Part shown: piece by piece, positions 43,083 through 51,879 of the stretch
Layout of the letters: each line of letters starts with the position of its first letter
Position numbering within the stretch: position 1 is the first letter of the stretch
Assembly: GCA_963701265.1 (NCBI GenBank)
Contig: OY969581.1
Location: 1,922,001-1,986,000 of the forward strand
DNA length: 64,000 bases
Source: VRUE01 sp963701265
GTDB taxonomy: Bacteria; Actinomycetota; Thermoleophilia; Solirubrobacterales; 70-9
Direction: 5' to 3'
Made by a program: the position numbers and the translations under genes
The notes under the pieces: model-generated
Seen by the model: the letters and a program-made list of their open reading frames with translations, nothing else
Databases searched by the model: none
What the model was told of the DNA's origin: nothing

Positions 43083-44249
43083 GTGCAGAACAGGATCCGG
43101 TTTGCCATCACGTTCGTCTTTGCCGGTCTCGCCTTGATTGCGGCGGGCTGCGGCAGCTCCAATTCCGACGACGGGGATTCCGACAGCTTCCGGGTCGGCC
43201 TCGAGGCGCCGCTCTCGGGCGAACAGGCGACCCTCGGCAAGGGGATGCTGAAGGGCGCCGAACTGGCGGCGACCGAGCTCAACGAAGCGGACGGGATCAT
43301 GGGCAAGCAGGTCGAGGTCGTCCCGATCGACGATGCCGCCGATCCAGCAACGGGAGTGAAGGCAGCGAAAGCCGCGATCGCCGATGGGCTCGACGGCATC
43401 GTCGGCCCCTACAACTCGGGCGTCGGCATCGAAACTCTGCCGCTCTACATCAAGGCCGGCCTTGTGCCGGTCAGGCTGACCTCCGACAACTCGACCAATG
43501 GCCTCGGCTTCACCTTGCAGCCGATGACCTACCAAATCGCCCCGGTCGCCTCGGAAGCGCTGACCGACTGGCTCGACGCCAAAACCGTGGCCATCGCTTA
43601 CGACCCAACCCAGAACTACACGGTCTCGGTCTCGAAGGCGCTGAAGGAATCGCTGGAGAAAGAGGGCGTCACAGTGAGCGCCTTCGAGAAGGTGCAGCCC
43701 GGCAAGAAGAGCTACACCGACGTTGTCGACAAGCTCGCGGCGACGAAGCCCGACGTCATCTACGCCGCCGTCTACTTCCCCGAGGGCGGCCTGATCGCCA
43801 AGGAGATGCGGGAAGCGAAAGTGGAGTCGCAGTGCATCGCCGACTACGCCTCATACGACACCGGCTTCGTCGAAACGGCCGGCGTCGCGGCGGCCCGCGC
43901 CTGTCCGGTGGTCGGGGTGCCGGCGCCTGAAGACTTCTCCGGCGCCGACGCCAAGGTGACCGCATACCACGACGAATTCGACCAAGACCCTGGCACCTGG
44001 AGCCCCTACACCTACGACTCGCTGAACTTCCTCGCCGACGGCGTCGAGAAGGCCGGCGGCACCGCCGCCAAGAAGCTCACCAACGCGCTCGACAGCGTCA
44101 GCGGCTGGAAGGGATGGACCGGCTCGGTCACGATCGACCCCCAAAACGGCAACCGCCAGCCGGCGACCGTGGTGATCGTCGACACCGACGCGAAGGGCCA
44201 ACTCCACGTCGACAAGGACTGGGCGAAAGCGGTAGACGCGCCGTACTGA
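43083..44249 (+). CDS. Branched-chain amino-acid type ABC substrate-binding lipoprotein
   Basis: A 388-residue lipoprotein. The signal peptide ends in the lipobox LIAAGCGSS, so Cys23 is the lipidated residue, and a Ser/Asp linker follows. The type I periplasmic-binding fold has GLEAPLSGEQATLGKGMLKGAELAATELN, VDGLDGIVGPYNSGVG-like strands and YDPTQNYTVSVSKALKESLEKEG. It is the LivJ/Leu-Ile-Val family, usually feeding LivHMGF permease, but no permease or ATPase gene is nearby, so it is an orphan receptor. GTG 43083 follows GAGAGGAG. The ligand could be an amino acid, amide or small acid. Confidence 0.88.
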   Translation: MQNRIRFAITFVFAGLALIAAGCGSSNSDDGDSDSFRVGLEAPLSGEQATLGKGMLKGAELAATELNEADGIMGKQVEVVPIDDAADPATGVKAAKAAIADGLDGIVGPYNSGVGIETLPLYIKAGLVPVRLTSDNSTNGLGFTLQPMTYQIAPVASEALTDWLDAKTVAIAYDPTQNYTVSVSKALKESLEKEGVTVSAFEKVQPGKKSYTDVVDKLAATKPDVIYAAVYFPEGGLIAKEMREAKVESQCIADYASYDTGFVETAGVAAARACPVVGVPAPEDFSGADAKVTAYHDEFDQDPGTWSPYTYDSLNFLADGVEKAGGTAAKKLTNALDSVSGWKGWTGSVTIDPQNGNRQPATVVIVDTDAKGQLHVDKDWAKAVDAPY

Positions 44250-44252
44250 GCC

Positions 44253-44663
44253 TTAGTCAGTAGAGGCGCGTTCCAGCAAGACGACCGGGATCTCGCGCTC
44301 CGTGCGCTCCTGGTATTCGTCGTAGCTGGGCCACTCGGCGACCATCTTGCGCCAGAGCGCCGGCTTCTCATCCGCGTTCGCGGTCCGGGCTCGCGCCTTG
44401 AAGCGGTCGCCCTTGACCTGGACCTCGACCTCGGGATTCTCGGCGAGGTTGAGGTACCAGGCGGGCGGCTCATCAGAGCCTCCCTTGGAGGCGACGATCG
44501 CGAAGGCATCGCCGTCCGGCGCGTAGATCAGCGGGGTCGTGCGGGGCTCACCCGACTTGCGCCCCGTGGTCGTCAACAGCAGGGTCTGAGTGCCCTGCCA
44601 CTCATGGCCCTCGGCGCCGTCGGTGGCCCGGTAGCGCTCGACGTGTTCCTGCCCGAAAAGCAT
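44253..44663 (-). CDS. Deazaflavin (F420)-dependent nitroreductase family protein
   Basis: A 136-residue split beta-barrel protein: LLLTTTGRKSGEPRTTPLIYAPDGDAFAIVASKGGSDEPPAWYLNLAENPEVEVQVKG is the diagnostic Ddn/F420H2-dependent reductase block, followed by WRKMVAEWPSYDEYQERTEREIPVVLLE. Family members reduce quinones, nitroimidazoles or other enones with F420H2. With the disrupted relative at 40635 it shows that the organism uses F420. ATG 44663. It is convergent with the lipoprotein gene (3-bp gap). Confidence 0.9.
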   Translation of the reverse strand: MLFGQEHVERYRATDGAEGHEWQGTQTLLLTTTGRKSGEPRTTPLIYAPDGDAFAIVASKGGSDEPPAWYLNLAENPEVEVQVKGDRFKARARTANADEKPALWRKMVAEWPSYDEYQERTEREIPVVLLERASTD

Positions 44664-44770
44664 CGTGGCAATCGTAGTCAAGGGCCTTCGTCGCCTTGCG
44701 GGATTACCCGGTCCAATTGACACATTCGTGGATGTAGGCTCGATTGGCCAGGGACGACAAGGAGGAAGAG

Positions 44771-45070
44771 ATGTACGCACGAGTAGCTCAGTGGGAGGGC
44801 GCCGATGCCAAAGCGCTCGAAGACAGCGCCGCCCAGATCCGCGCCCGAGCCGAGTCCGAGGGAGGCCCACCGCCCGGGGTGCCGGCGAAGGAGTTCCTGC
44901 TCTTTCACGACACCGCGGCCGGCAAGGCCCTCGCCGTGACGCTCTTCGAGACCGAGGATGACTACCGCCAGGGCGACGAGACGCTGAACTCGATGAGCCC
45001 TCCCGGCGAAGGAATGGGCCGGCGAGTCTCGGTCGAGAAGCTCGAGCTGGTGGTGCGGGTCGAGGCCTAA
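44771..45070 (+). CDS. Small ABM-like (dimeric alpha/beta barrel) protein
   Basis: A 99-residue soluble protein, YARVAQWEGADAKALEDSAAQIRA..., with KALAVTLFETEDDYRQGDETLNSM and a final strand VSVEKLELVVRVEA. The beta-alpha-beta-beta-alpha-beta pattern and 'LFETEDDYRQGDE' motif fit the small antibiotic-biosynthesis-monooxygenase-like ferredoxin-fold group. ATG 44771 follows AAGGAGG. It is probably monocistronic. Function unknown. Confidence 0.75.
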   Translation: MYARVAQWEGADAKALEDSAAQIRARAESEGGPPPGVPAKEFLLFHDTAAGKALAVTLFETEDDYRQGDETLNSMSPPGEGMGRRVSVEKLELVVRVEA

Positions 45071-45091
45071 CTAGACGCGGTTCACAAAGAC

Positions 45092-46336
45092 TCAGCCGGC
45101 CGACTTCAAGGTCAGCCTGACCGGCGGCTTGCTGCGCGGATCGCCGCCGCTCGGCGTGAACGTGAGCGTGATCGCGACAGTCGCTTTGCCGCTGGCCGCC
45201 AGTTCCTTCGCGGCCTTCGGCAGCGGCTTGACCGTCAGCGTCACCTTGCCCTTCCGCCTGGCGCGCTTGGTCACCTTTTTTATGCCCTTGCCCTTGAGCA
45301 CGAGCTTGCCGGGGCCCGGCAACGTTGCCGTGAGCGTTGCCGTACCCGCACGCTCGTTCAGCTTCGCCTTGCCCAATTTGAAGGCGTTCGAGGGCTTGCG
45401 GGTCGGGGTGATGCCGGGGGATCCGCCCACTGGCGGGCCGGGCGGACTGACTGGCGCCGGGAGCCCATCGACGGCCAGCCCGGCCGGCGCGTCGGCTCCC
45501 GCGATGAAGCTCGGGGCGGGGGCGGAGCCGTCGAGGTTGGCCCGACCGATCGTCCCGTCTTCCGAGTCAGACCAGTAAAGGTGGGAGCCATCGACCGCCA
45601 TCCCGTACAGCGCGTCGCCAAGGCCGCCGCTCATGAAGCTCTGGTTGGCGCCGCTGCCGTTGAGATTGGCCCTGCCTATCGTGCTGTTCTGAAAATTGGT
45701 CCAGTAGATATGGGAGCCGTCGACCGCCACCCCACGTGGGAAGCCAGTGCCGGTGATGAAGCTCTGGGTGACGCTCGTGCCGTTGAGGTTGGAGCGGCCA
45801 ATTGAGTTGTTGAAGTTGGCCCAGTAGATATGGGCGCCGTCAACAGCCACGCCCAACGGGACGCTGAGACCGGCGATGAAGCTTTGGTTGATGCCGGAGC
45901 CATCGAGGTTGGCGCGGCCGATCGCGCTCGTTTCCTTGTTGGTCCAGTAGAGGAAATTGCCATCGACCGCCACCCCGACCGGTTTTTTGGCGCCGATGAT
46001 GAAATTGGGGAGCCGGTCGGAGCCATCGAGGTTGACACGGCCGATGGTGTTGGCGCCTTCGTTGGTCCAGTAGAGGTGGGTTCCGTCCACAGCCACCCCG
46101 CCGGGGGCATTGGCATCGGTGATGAAGCTTTGGTTGCTGCCCGAGCCATCGAGAGCGCTGCGACCGATCGTGTCGCCTTCTTCATTGGCCCAGTAGACGA
46201 AGGCGCCGGCGCCGGCCGGCAACGCCAGAGCCGCTACTACGGCGACGAGCGCTGCGAGGCAAATCGCCCGCACCGATGCGAAACGGCGGTATTTGTCGAC
46301 GGGGGCGCTCACGGCTCGCGGCAGTCTTGCAGCCAT
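45092..46336 (-). CDS. Secreted six-repeat YWTD-like beta-propeller
   Basis: A 414-residue exported protein. After a signal/anchor segment (ICLAALVAVVAALALPAGAGA) come six repeats of about 41 residues. Each has YW(A/T/S)N or YWSD, IGR(A/S/V)NLDGS, a QSFI-type strand and GVAVDG. This is the pattern of LDL-receptor class B (YWTD) six-bladed propellers, with exactly the six copies needed to close a propeller. A Pro/Gly linker and a basic beta-sandwich C-terminus (about 300-414; LVLKGKGIKKVTKRARRKGKVTLTV) follow. ATG 46336 is chosen for the signal peptide. It is probably a cell-surface binding protein; no catalytic residues are seen. Confidence 0.82.
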   Translation of the reverse strand: MAARLPRAVSAPVDKYRRFASVRAICLAALVAVVAALALPAGAGAFVYWANEEGDTIGRSALDGSGSNQSFITDANAPGGVAVDGTHLYWTNEGANTIGRVNLDGSDRLPNFIIGAKKPVGVAVDGNFLYWTNKETSAIGRANLDGSGINQSFIAGLSVPLGVAVDGAHIYWANFNNSIGRSNLNGTSVTQSFITGTGFPRGVAVDGSHIYWTNFQNSTIGRANLNGSGANQSFMSGGLGDALYGMAVDGSHLYWSDSEDGTIGRANLDGSAPAPSFIAGADAPAGLAVDGLPAPVSPPGPPVGGSPGITPTRKPSNAFKLGKAKLNERAGTATLTATLPGPGKLVLKGKGIKKVTKRARRKGKVTLTVKPLPKAAKELAASGKATVAITLTFTPSGGDPRSKPPVRLTLKSAG

Positions 46337-46409
46337 GGTCGGACTGTCAAGCAAGCCCAACCCTCCGTCCTCCCAGACCGTGGGCAAGGACACGAAGTAG
46401 GCTCGGGCC

Positions 46410-48092
46410 GTGATCACCCCGGAGGAGATCGGCGAGGTCGCGGCGTTCTCATCGCTCGCCCCGGCCGAGCGCGAGCAGCTCTCGCGTGCAGCGGCCGATC
46501 TCAGCCTCTCCAGCGGCGAGTACGCGGCGCAGGAGGGTGACGAACGGGCGATTTTCGCCGTGCTCGACGGGCGCATCGAGGCGGTCAAGGCGACTGACGG
46601 GATCGAGCGGGTGGTTGGCGAGCGGGTCGCCGGCGACATCTTCGGCGAGGTGCCGATCGTGCTCGGGACCGTCTTCCCGGTGGGGTTTCGGGCGGCCGAG
46701 CCGACACGGCTGATGCGGATCGACCCGCACGCTCCACTCGTTGACGGCCGTCGCCCCCAACATCGCCCAGGAGATCGGCCGGCTCGCGGCAAATCGGATG
46801 GGCGGTGCACAGGGCCTGCAGGGGCTCGCGGCCGATCCGCCGCCGCCGCGCGCAATCGTCGTCGGCCACCGCTGGGACCCGGCCTGCGCCGAGCTGCGCC
46901 GCTTCCTCGACCGCAACCAGATCACCTTCCGCTGGATCACCGGTGAGTCGGCGGACGAAGCGGAGCTGTGGGAGGGCTCGCTGCCCGACCCCGACGACTG
47001 GCCGACGATCCGCATCGTCAACGGCAAGACGGCGGTGCGGCCGAGCCTGCGCCGCGTCGCCGACCTGCTGGGAGTGAACACCGAGCCCGCCGCCGCGATC
47101 TACGACGCGGTGATCGTCGGTGCCGGGCCCGCCGGCCTCGCCGCCGCCGTCTACGGGGCTTCGGAGGGACTGCGAACGATCGTGGTCGAGCGCGAGGCCC
47201 CTGGCGGCCAGGCGGGAACCTCCTCCCGGATCGAGAACTACCTCGGCTTCCCCTCGGGCGTCTCCGGCGACGAGCTGGCCAGCCGCGCCCTGCAGCAGGC
47301 GCGGCGCCTCGGCGCCGAGATCCTCGTCACCCGCTCGATCACCCGCATCGACGCGGCGAACCGGGAGCTCCACCTCGACGGCGGCGACGTGCTGCGCGCC
47401 CGCACGATCATCCTCGCCTGCGGGGTGACCTGGCGCCAGCTCACGATCGAGGGATTCGACCGCCTCGTCGGCAAGGGCATCTCCTACGGCGCCGCCCGCA
47501 GCGAAGCGCCGAACACCCACGGGCTCGACGTCCACGTGATCGGCGCCGGCAACTCGGCCGGGCAGGCCGCCCTCTTCTTCGCCACCCACGCGAGCAGCGT
47601 CACCATCCTCTGCCGCGGCGAGGGGCTCGAGAAGAGCATGTCCCGCTACCTGATCGACCAGCTTGGGACCCGGGCCAACATCGAGGTCGCCTTCGGCGTC
47701 GAAGTCGCCGCCGTCCACGGCGACGGCTCGCTGGCCGAGATCGACCTGCGCGAGATCGCCTCCGGAGAGACGAACCGCGTCGGCTCCTCCGGGCTCTTCA
47801 TCTTCATCGGCGCCGATGCCGAGACCGAGTGGCTGCCCCCGAGATCGCCCTCGACCACAACGGCTACGTGCTGACCGGCCCCGAGATGCGCGCCGCGGCC
47901 GAGTGGAGCCTCGACCGCGACCCGTTCCTGCTCGAGACGAGCGTGCCGGGGATCTTCGCCTGCGGCGACGTCCGCTTCGGCCCGGTCAAGCGGGTGGCTG
48001 CCGCGGTCGGCGAAGGCAGCATGTCGATTGCCTTCGTCCACCAGTACCTGCGCGAGTTGGAAGCGGCCGAGGCCGCCGCGCCCAGCGCCTAG
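46410..48092 (+). pseudogene. cNMP-domain thioredoxin-reductase-like flavoprotein, two one-base frameshifts
   Basis: GTG 46410 opens a cyclic-nucleotide-binding-like domain (VAAFSSLAPAEREQL..GDIFGEVPIVLG). An extra base near 46734 shifts the frame; then follow a glutaredoxin-like segment (IVVGHRWDPACAELRRFLDRNQITF) and a thioredoxin-reductase core (VIVGAGPAGLAAAVYGASEG, VIGAGNSAGQAALFF). At 47836-47840 a C run is one short, after which the end (PGIFACGDVRFGPVKRVAAAVGEGS) reads in the third frame. Repaired it is 560 residues, the same as its convergent neighbour. The CxxC of true thioredoxin reductases is replaced by ISYGAA, so it cannot use the usual dithiol chemistry. Confidence 0.82.
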
Positions 48093-49771
48093 CTGAGCTG
48101 CAGCTTCTCGGCCGCGAAGAGCTCGTGGACGAGCTTGATCGCGATCGAGCCCTCGCCGACCGCGGAGGCGACGCGGTTCATCGATCCGTGCCGGACGTCG
48201 CCCGCGGCGAAGACACCGGGCATGCTGGTCTCGAGCGAGAACGGGCTTCGCTCGAGCGGCCAGATCCCGTCGTCCTCGATATCCGCCCCGGTGCGAATGA
48301 AGCCCCCGTCCCCCAGCGTGCACGCCGACGACAGCCACTCTGTGTTGGGGTGGGCGCCGATCATCAGGAAGAGCTCGTCGGCATCAACCGTCTCCGTCGC
48401 CCCGTCGGCGCGGGAGCGAAGGACCAGATGCCCGAGCCAGCCATCCCCGCCTTTGCCACCGCCGACGACCTCGGTCCCGAGGCGCACATCGATGTTGGGC
48501 GTGACTTCGATCTGCCTCACCAGGTAGTGGGACATCCCCTTCTCCAGGGACTCGGCCCGCACCACGAGCGTCACCCGGCGGGCGTATTCGGCCAGGTGCA
48601 GGGCCGCCTGGCCGGCGGAGTTGGCGCCGCCGACGACATAGGCCTCCTCGTCGATCGCCGTCGTCGCCTCGGAGGCGGGGCCGCCGTAGAAGACCCCGGC
48701 CCCGACCAGGCCCTCGATCTCGGGCACGCCAAGCCGGCGGTAGGTGGCGCCGGTGGCAAGGATGACCGCGGGGGCGCTGACCTCGCTGCCGTCGGAGAGC
48801 GCAACGTGGATGCGGCCGTCCTCGCGCCGGATCGCGGTCGCATCGTGCATGAAGGCGAACTTGGCGCCGAAGACCCAGGCCTGCTCGTAGGCGCTCTCCG
48901 CCAGCCGGCGACCGCTGACCCCGCGCGGAAAGCCCAGGTAGTTGCGGATCAACGAGCTCGAGGTCGCCTGGCCGCCGATGCCGCCGTCGTCGACGACCAA
49001 CGTGCGGAAGCCCTCGGAGGCGCCGTAGACCGCCGCCGATAGGCCGGCCGGCCCGCCGCCGATGATGATCACGTCGTACTCGCGCCGACCGGGGTCGATG
49101 GTGGCGCCGGCGGCACTGGCCAGCTCCAGGTTGGTCGGGTTGGCGAGCACGGTTCCGCCTGGGAAGACGACGAGGGGAAGCGGCTCGCCGTTGCCCGACT
49201 CCTCCACCAGCGCCCGGCCGTCCGGCGAGTCGGCGAGAAGAAATGCGTGCGGCACCGCGCAGCGACCGAGGACCTCTTTCAGCTCGCCGCCCCTGCCCGT
49301 CCACGACTCGCTGACGATGTGAACGGTGTGCGGCGAGACGCGCTTCGCGTTTGCCCACTCGAGCAGAAAGGTCGAGACCGACTGGTGGAACAGCTCGTCC
49401 GGCGTCTGCGACGGCCTGATCACGTAGTACTCGATCTGCCGTCGCGCCATCGCCTCGAAGATCTCCTCGGCGGTCTGCCCGTCGCCCCAGCTGCCCCACT
49501 CGATCAACAGCCCGCGCTGGGCGTGCGCGTGGAGATCGCGCACTTTGCCGAGCAGCTCGCCCCCCGTCGTCTGACCGAACCGCTGCGCGGCGAGAACGAG
49601 TGCGACGTCCTCGCTGGCGGCCGCCAGCACCTCGAGCTCCACCATCGCCTCCTCCGCAGAGACCGCGCAAACGACGCGATAGCTCCGCGCGTAGCGGTCG
49701 ATCAGCTCGCGCTCGACCTCGCGCAGCGAGCTCTCGTCTTCGTCAATGGCAAAGAGAACAGGGAGGGACAC
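48089..49771 (-). CDS. Receiver-like domain fused to thioredoxin-reductase-like flavoprotein
   Basis: A 560-residue protein. Residues 1-125 resemble a response-regulator receiver (FAIDEDESSLREVERELIDRY, with the acidic pair and a degenerate phosphorylation region). Residues 140-220 are glutaredoxin-like (HTVHIVSESWTGRGGELKEVLGR.. to PTNLELA). Residues 230-560 form a thioredoxin-reductase fold (IIIGGGPAGLSAAVYGASEG, VVGGANSAGQAAL, VFAAGDVRHGSMNRVASAVGEGS). The redox CxxC is missing (VFYGGPASE). The last 4 bp overlap the stop of the convergent paralogue. Sensory-domain-linked reductases of this type exist in actinobacteria, but the substrate is unknown. Confidence 0.87.
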   Translation of the reverse strand: MSLPVLFAIDEDESSLREVERELIDRYARSYRVVCAVSAEEAMVELEVLAAASEDVALVLAAQRFGQTTGGELLGKVRDLHAHAQRGLLIEWGSWGDGQTAEEIFEAMARRQIEYYVIRPSQTPDELFHQSVSTFLLEWANAKRVSPHTVHIVSESWTGRGGELKEVLGRCAVPHAFLLADSPDGRALVEESGNGEPLPLVVFPGGTVLANPTNLELASAAGATIDPGRREYDVIIIGGGPAGLSAAVYGASEGFRTLVVDDGGIGGQATSSSLIRNYLGFPRGVSGRRLAESAYEQAWVFGAKFAFMHDATAIRREDGRIHVALSDGSEVSAPAVILATGATYRRLGVPEIEGLVGAGVFYGGPASEATTAIDEEAYVVGGANSAGQAALHLAEYARRVTLVVRAESLEKGMSHYLVRQIEVTPNIDVRLGTEVVGGGKGGDGWLGHLVLRSRADGATETVDADELFLMIGAHPNTEWLSSACTLGDGGFIRTGADIEDDGIWPLERSPFSLETSMPGVFAAGDVRHGSMNRVASAVGEGSIAIKLVHELFAAEKLQLS

Positions 49772-49812
49772 GACCAGGAAAAATTACCTGCCCGACCCTG
49801 ACCTTGGCCAGA

Positions 49813-50469
49813 CTACGAATCGAGAAAGCGTCGCTCGATCCCGTCGAGGACGGTTTGCAGGCCGAGCTCGAAGCGCTCGATCGAGGAGCGGTTGCGGAGG
49901 TTGTCGGGCAGGGCGGTCAGCTCGGGGAACTCGACCACGTCGCTGGCGACAATCGCCGCCTTCATCTCCTCCGGGTTCACCGTGGCGACGGTTCGAAACG
50001 AGTAGCCGATCACGTAGTCGTTGACGATTCCCTGCACCTGCCAGACGTCCGCGTGCTCGAGCGGAAGCGTGGTCAGCGCCCGCGCCACCTGCTTGGCGAC
50101 TTTGACTCCGTTGGGTCCCGGGCCGACCCGCTCGGCGTGGGCAAAGAGCGCCCAGGGGTGAGCGGCGTAGGCGGCGTACATCGTCCGAGCCGAGACCGTG
50201 ATCGCCTCTCGCCAGTCTTGCGGCAGGGGTTGGGAGACCAGCATCTCCCCCACCACCTCGTCGGTCATCGCGGCAAGCAGGTCGCGCTTGCTGGCGAAGT
50301 GGTCGTAGAGGCTCATCGCCCGCCCGTCGAGCTCGGCGGCGACGCGCCTGATCGAGACCGCCTCGAGACCCTCGGCGTCGGCCAGGCGGATTGCCGCCTC
50401 GGTGATCGCCTCGGGCGACAGTCGCTGCCGTTTCTTCGCCTGGTCCCCGGGGGGCTTCGACTTCTGCAC
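49813..50469 (-). CDS. TetR/AcrR-family regulator
   Basis: A 218-residue repressor: HTH LSPEAITEAAIRLADAEGLEAVSIRRVAAELDGRAMSLYDHFASKRDLL and a ligand domain of the TetR_C class (WREAITVSARTMYAAYAAHPWALF). ATG 50469 begins before a basic N-terminal arm. A perfect 9-bp palindrome lies 70 bp upstream, between it and the divergent secreted PASTA protein gene, and is its likely operator. The inducer is unknown. Confidence 0.9.
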   Translation of the reverse strand: MQKSKPPGDQAKKRQRLSPEAITEAAIRLADAEGLEAVSIRRVAAELDGRAMSLYDHFASKRDLLAAMTDEVVGEMLVSQPLPQDWREAITVSARTMYAAYAAHPWALFAHAERVGPGPNGVKVAKQVARALTTLPLEHADVWQVQGIVNDYVIGYSFRTVATVNPEEMKAAIVASDVVEFPELTALPDNLRNRSSIERFELGLQTVLDGIERRFLDS

Positions 50470-50539
50470 GCTTGAACCGTAGTCCCAACCGACCGAACCG
50501 CGACGGCTTGCGAGGAAATGTGGCGGATTGGGGCCGCTT

Positions 50540-50565
50540 CACCGTATCTTTGGGGTGATACGGTG
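50540..50565. promoter_or_regulatory. TetR operator: perfect 9-bp palindrome
   Basis: CACCGTATC (50540-50548), an 8-nt spacer, GATACGGTG (50557-50565), in the divergent region between the TetR gene and the PASTA protein gene. Confidence 0.68.
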
Positions 50566-50646
50566 TAGCGGGCCGCACCAGGGGAGCCGACGTGAGCCAG
50601 CAGGCGCAGCGCCTGCGCAAGCCAGAACAGCGAAAGGGAGAGATTG

Positions 50647-51816
50647 ATGACTTCAAGGGGAACCGTGTCGGTGATTGCGCTTGTCTCGCTCTTGGCGCTG
50701 AGCGTCTGGGCTCCGACGGCGAGCGCCGATCCCCTCTCGATGACCTTCACCGAAGGCCGCGCCAACGTCGGCGTCCAGCTCTCCGACACGGCTCTCTTTG
50801 AGGCGCCCGATGTAGCTCCACTCGAGGCGCAAATTGGTCCGGCGGGCGAATCAATCACGGCGGGCGTTCTGCAGGTTCCCCAGTTCGCGACGCACATCAC
50901 CACCCCCATCGTTGCCGACGTCACCGTCGATTTCGATATCGGACTCATTACCGGGAGCTTCACCCAGGCGACCGGCGCACTCACCCTGAGTGGCCAGGCA
51001 GGCGGGACGCTGACGTCCGACGGAGAAGAAGAATGCACCGTTTCGACGACCCCGTCGCCCCTGATCCTCTCGACCACGGGGAATAACGGAGGCACGAGCC
51101 CACGCTCCGGAGCGCCGTTCACCCACGGGCTCACCGGGGCGGGAGCGATCGCTGGGCAGTGGACCGATATGCAGGCGACGCCAGTCGACCCCGAGGACAC
51201 CGAAAACGTCAACTTCTGCAGCGACGTTGAGACGCGCATCGGCGGGCCGGGAGGCATCTGGCTCGAGCAGGCGGGCGACGTCGTGCCACCGTCGGCGCCG
51301 CAGCTCACCAGTACCGACCCGGCCTCGCCGAACCCGAGCGGCACTCCGCGGATCCGCGGCGCCGCCGAGGCGGGATCGACGGTGCGCCTCTATGCGGGCG
51401 CTGGCTGCACGGGCACGCCAATCGCCTCCCACGGCGCCGCCGAGCTTGGCTCGCCCGGCATCCGCGTTGAGGTTGGGGAGGGCGTCACTGCCGCCTTCTC
51501 TGCGACCGCGACAGACGCGGCCGGCAACACCTCTGGTTGCTCGGCGTCGATCTCCTACACACGCCCGCCGCATGGCGACCCGCCGGCCCCCGGATGCATC
51601 GTCCCGCAGCTGGTCGGCAAGAAGCTGAAGGCGGCGAAGAAACGGATCAGGGCAGCGGGCTGCAAGGTCGGCGTGGTCCAGAAGCCAAACCAGCCGAAAG
51701 GCAAAGGGCGGCGGATGCTCGTCGTCAAGTCCTCGAACCCCGCGGCCGGTGCGAAATCGACCAGCGGCAACGTCGACATCACGCTGGGGCCGAAGCCCCG
51801 AAAAGCACACCGCTAA
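50647..51816 (+). CDS. Secreted protein with C-terminal PASTA domain
   Basis: A 389-residue exported protein. A signal peptide (VSVIALVSLLALSVWAPTASA) is followed by a Thr/Gly-rich beta domain and a Cys-containing Ig-like module (RIRGAAEAGSTVRLYAGAGCTGTPIASHG..TDAAGNTSGC). The C-terminal PASTA domain reads CIVPQLVGKKLKAAKKRIRAAGCKVG..VVKSSNPAAGAKSTSGNVDITL. PASTA domains bind muropeptides or peptidoglycan, so it is probably cell-wall associated. ATG 50647 follows AAAGGGAGAG. It could be controlled by the adjacent TetR protein. Confidence 0.85.
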   Translation: MTSRGTVSVIALVSLLALSVWAPTASADPLSMTFTEGRANVGVQLSDTALFEAPDVAPLEAQIGPAGESITAGVLQVPQFATHITTPIVADVTVDFDIGLITGSFTQATGALTLSGQAGGTLTSDGEEECTVSTTPSPLILSTTGNNGGTSPRSGAPFTHGLTGAGAIAGQWTDMQATPVDPEDTENVNFCSDVETRIGGPGGIWLEQAGDVVPPSAPQLTSTDPASPNPSGTPRIRGAAEAGSTVRLYAGAGCTGTPIASHGAAELGSPGIRVEVGEGVTAAFSATATDAAGNTSGCSASISYTRPPHGDPPAPGCIVPQLVGKKLKAAKKRIRAAGCKVGVVQKPNQPKGKGRRMLVVKSSNPAAGAKSTSGNVDITLGPKPRKAHR

Positions 51817-51879
51817 AGACCGTAACTGCTTGGGCAAGTGGCGCCGGGCCTACACGGGGGTCGGAGTAGGGTCCGGCCG

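Noticed and set aside
47663..49042. 459-aa plus-strand open frame over the receiver-TrxR-like gene
   Set aside because: Antisense shadow of a conserved flavoprotein, with no motifs of its own.
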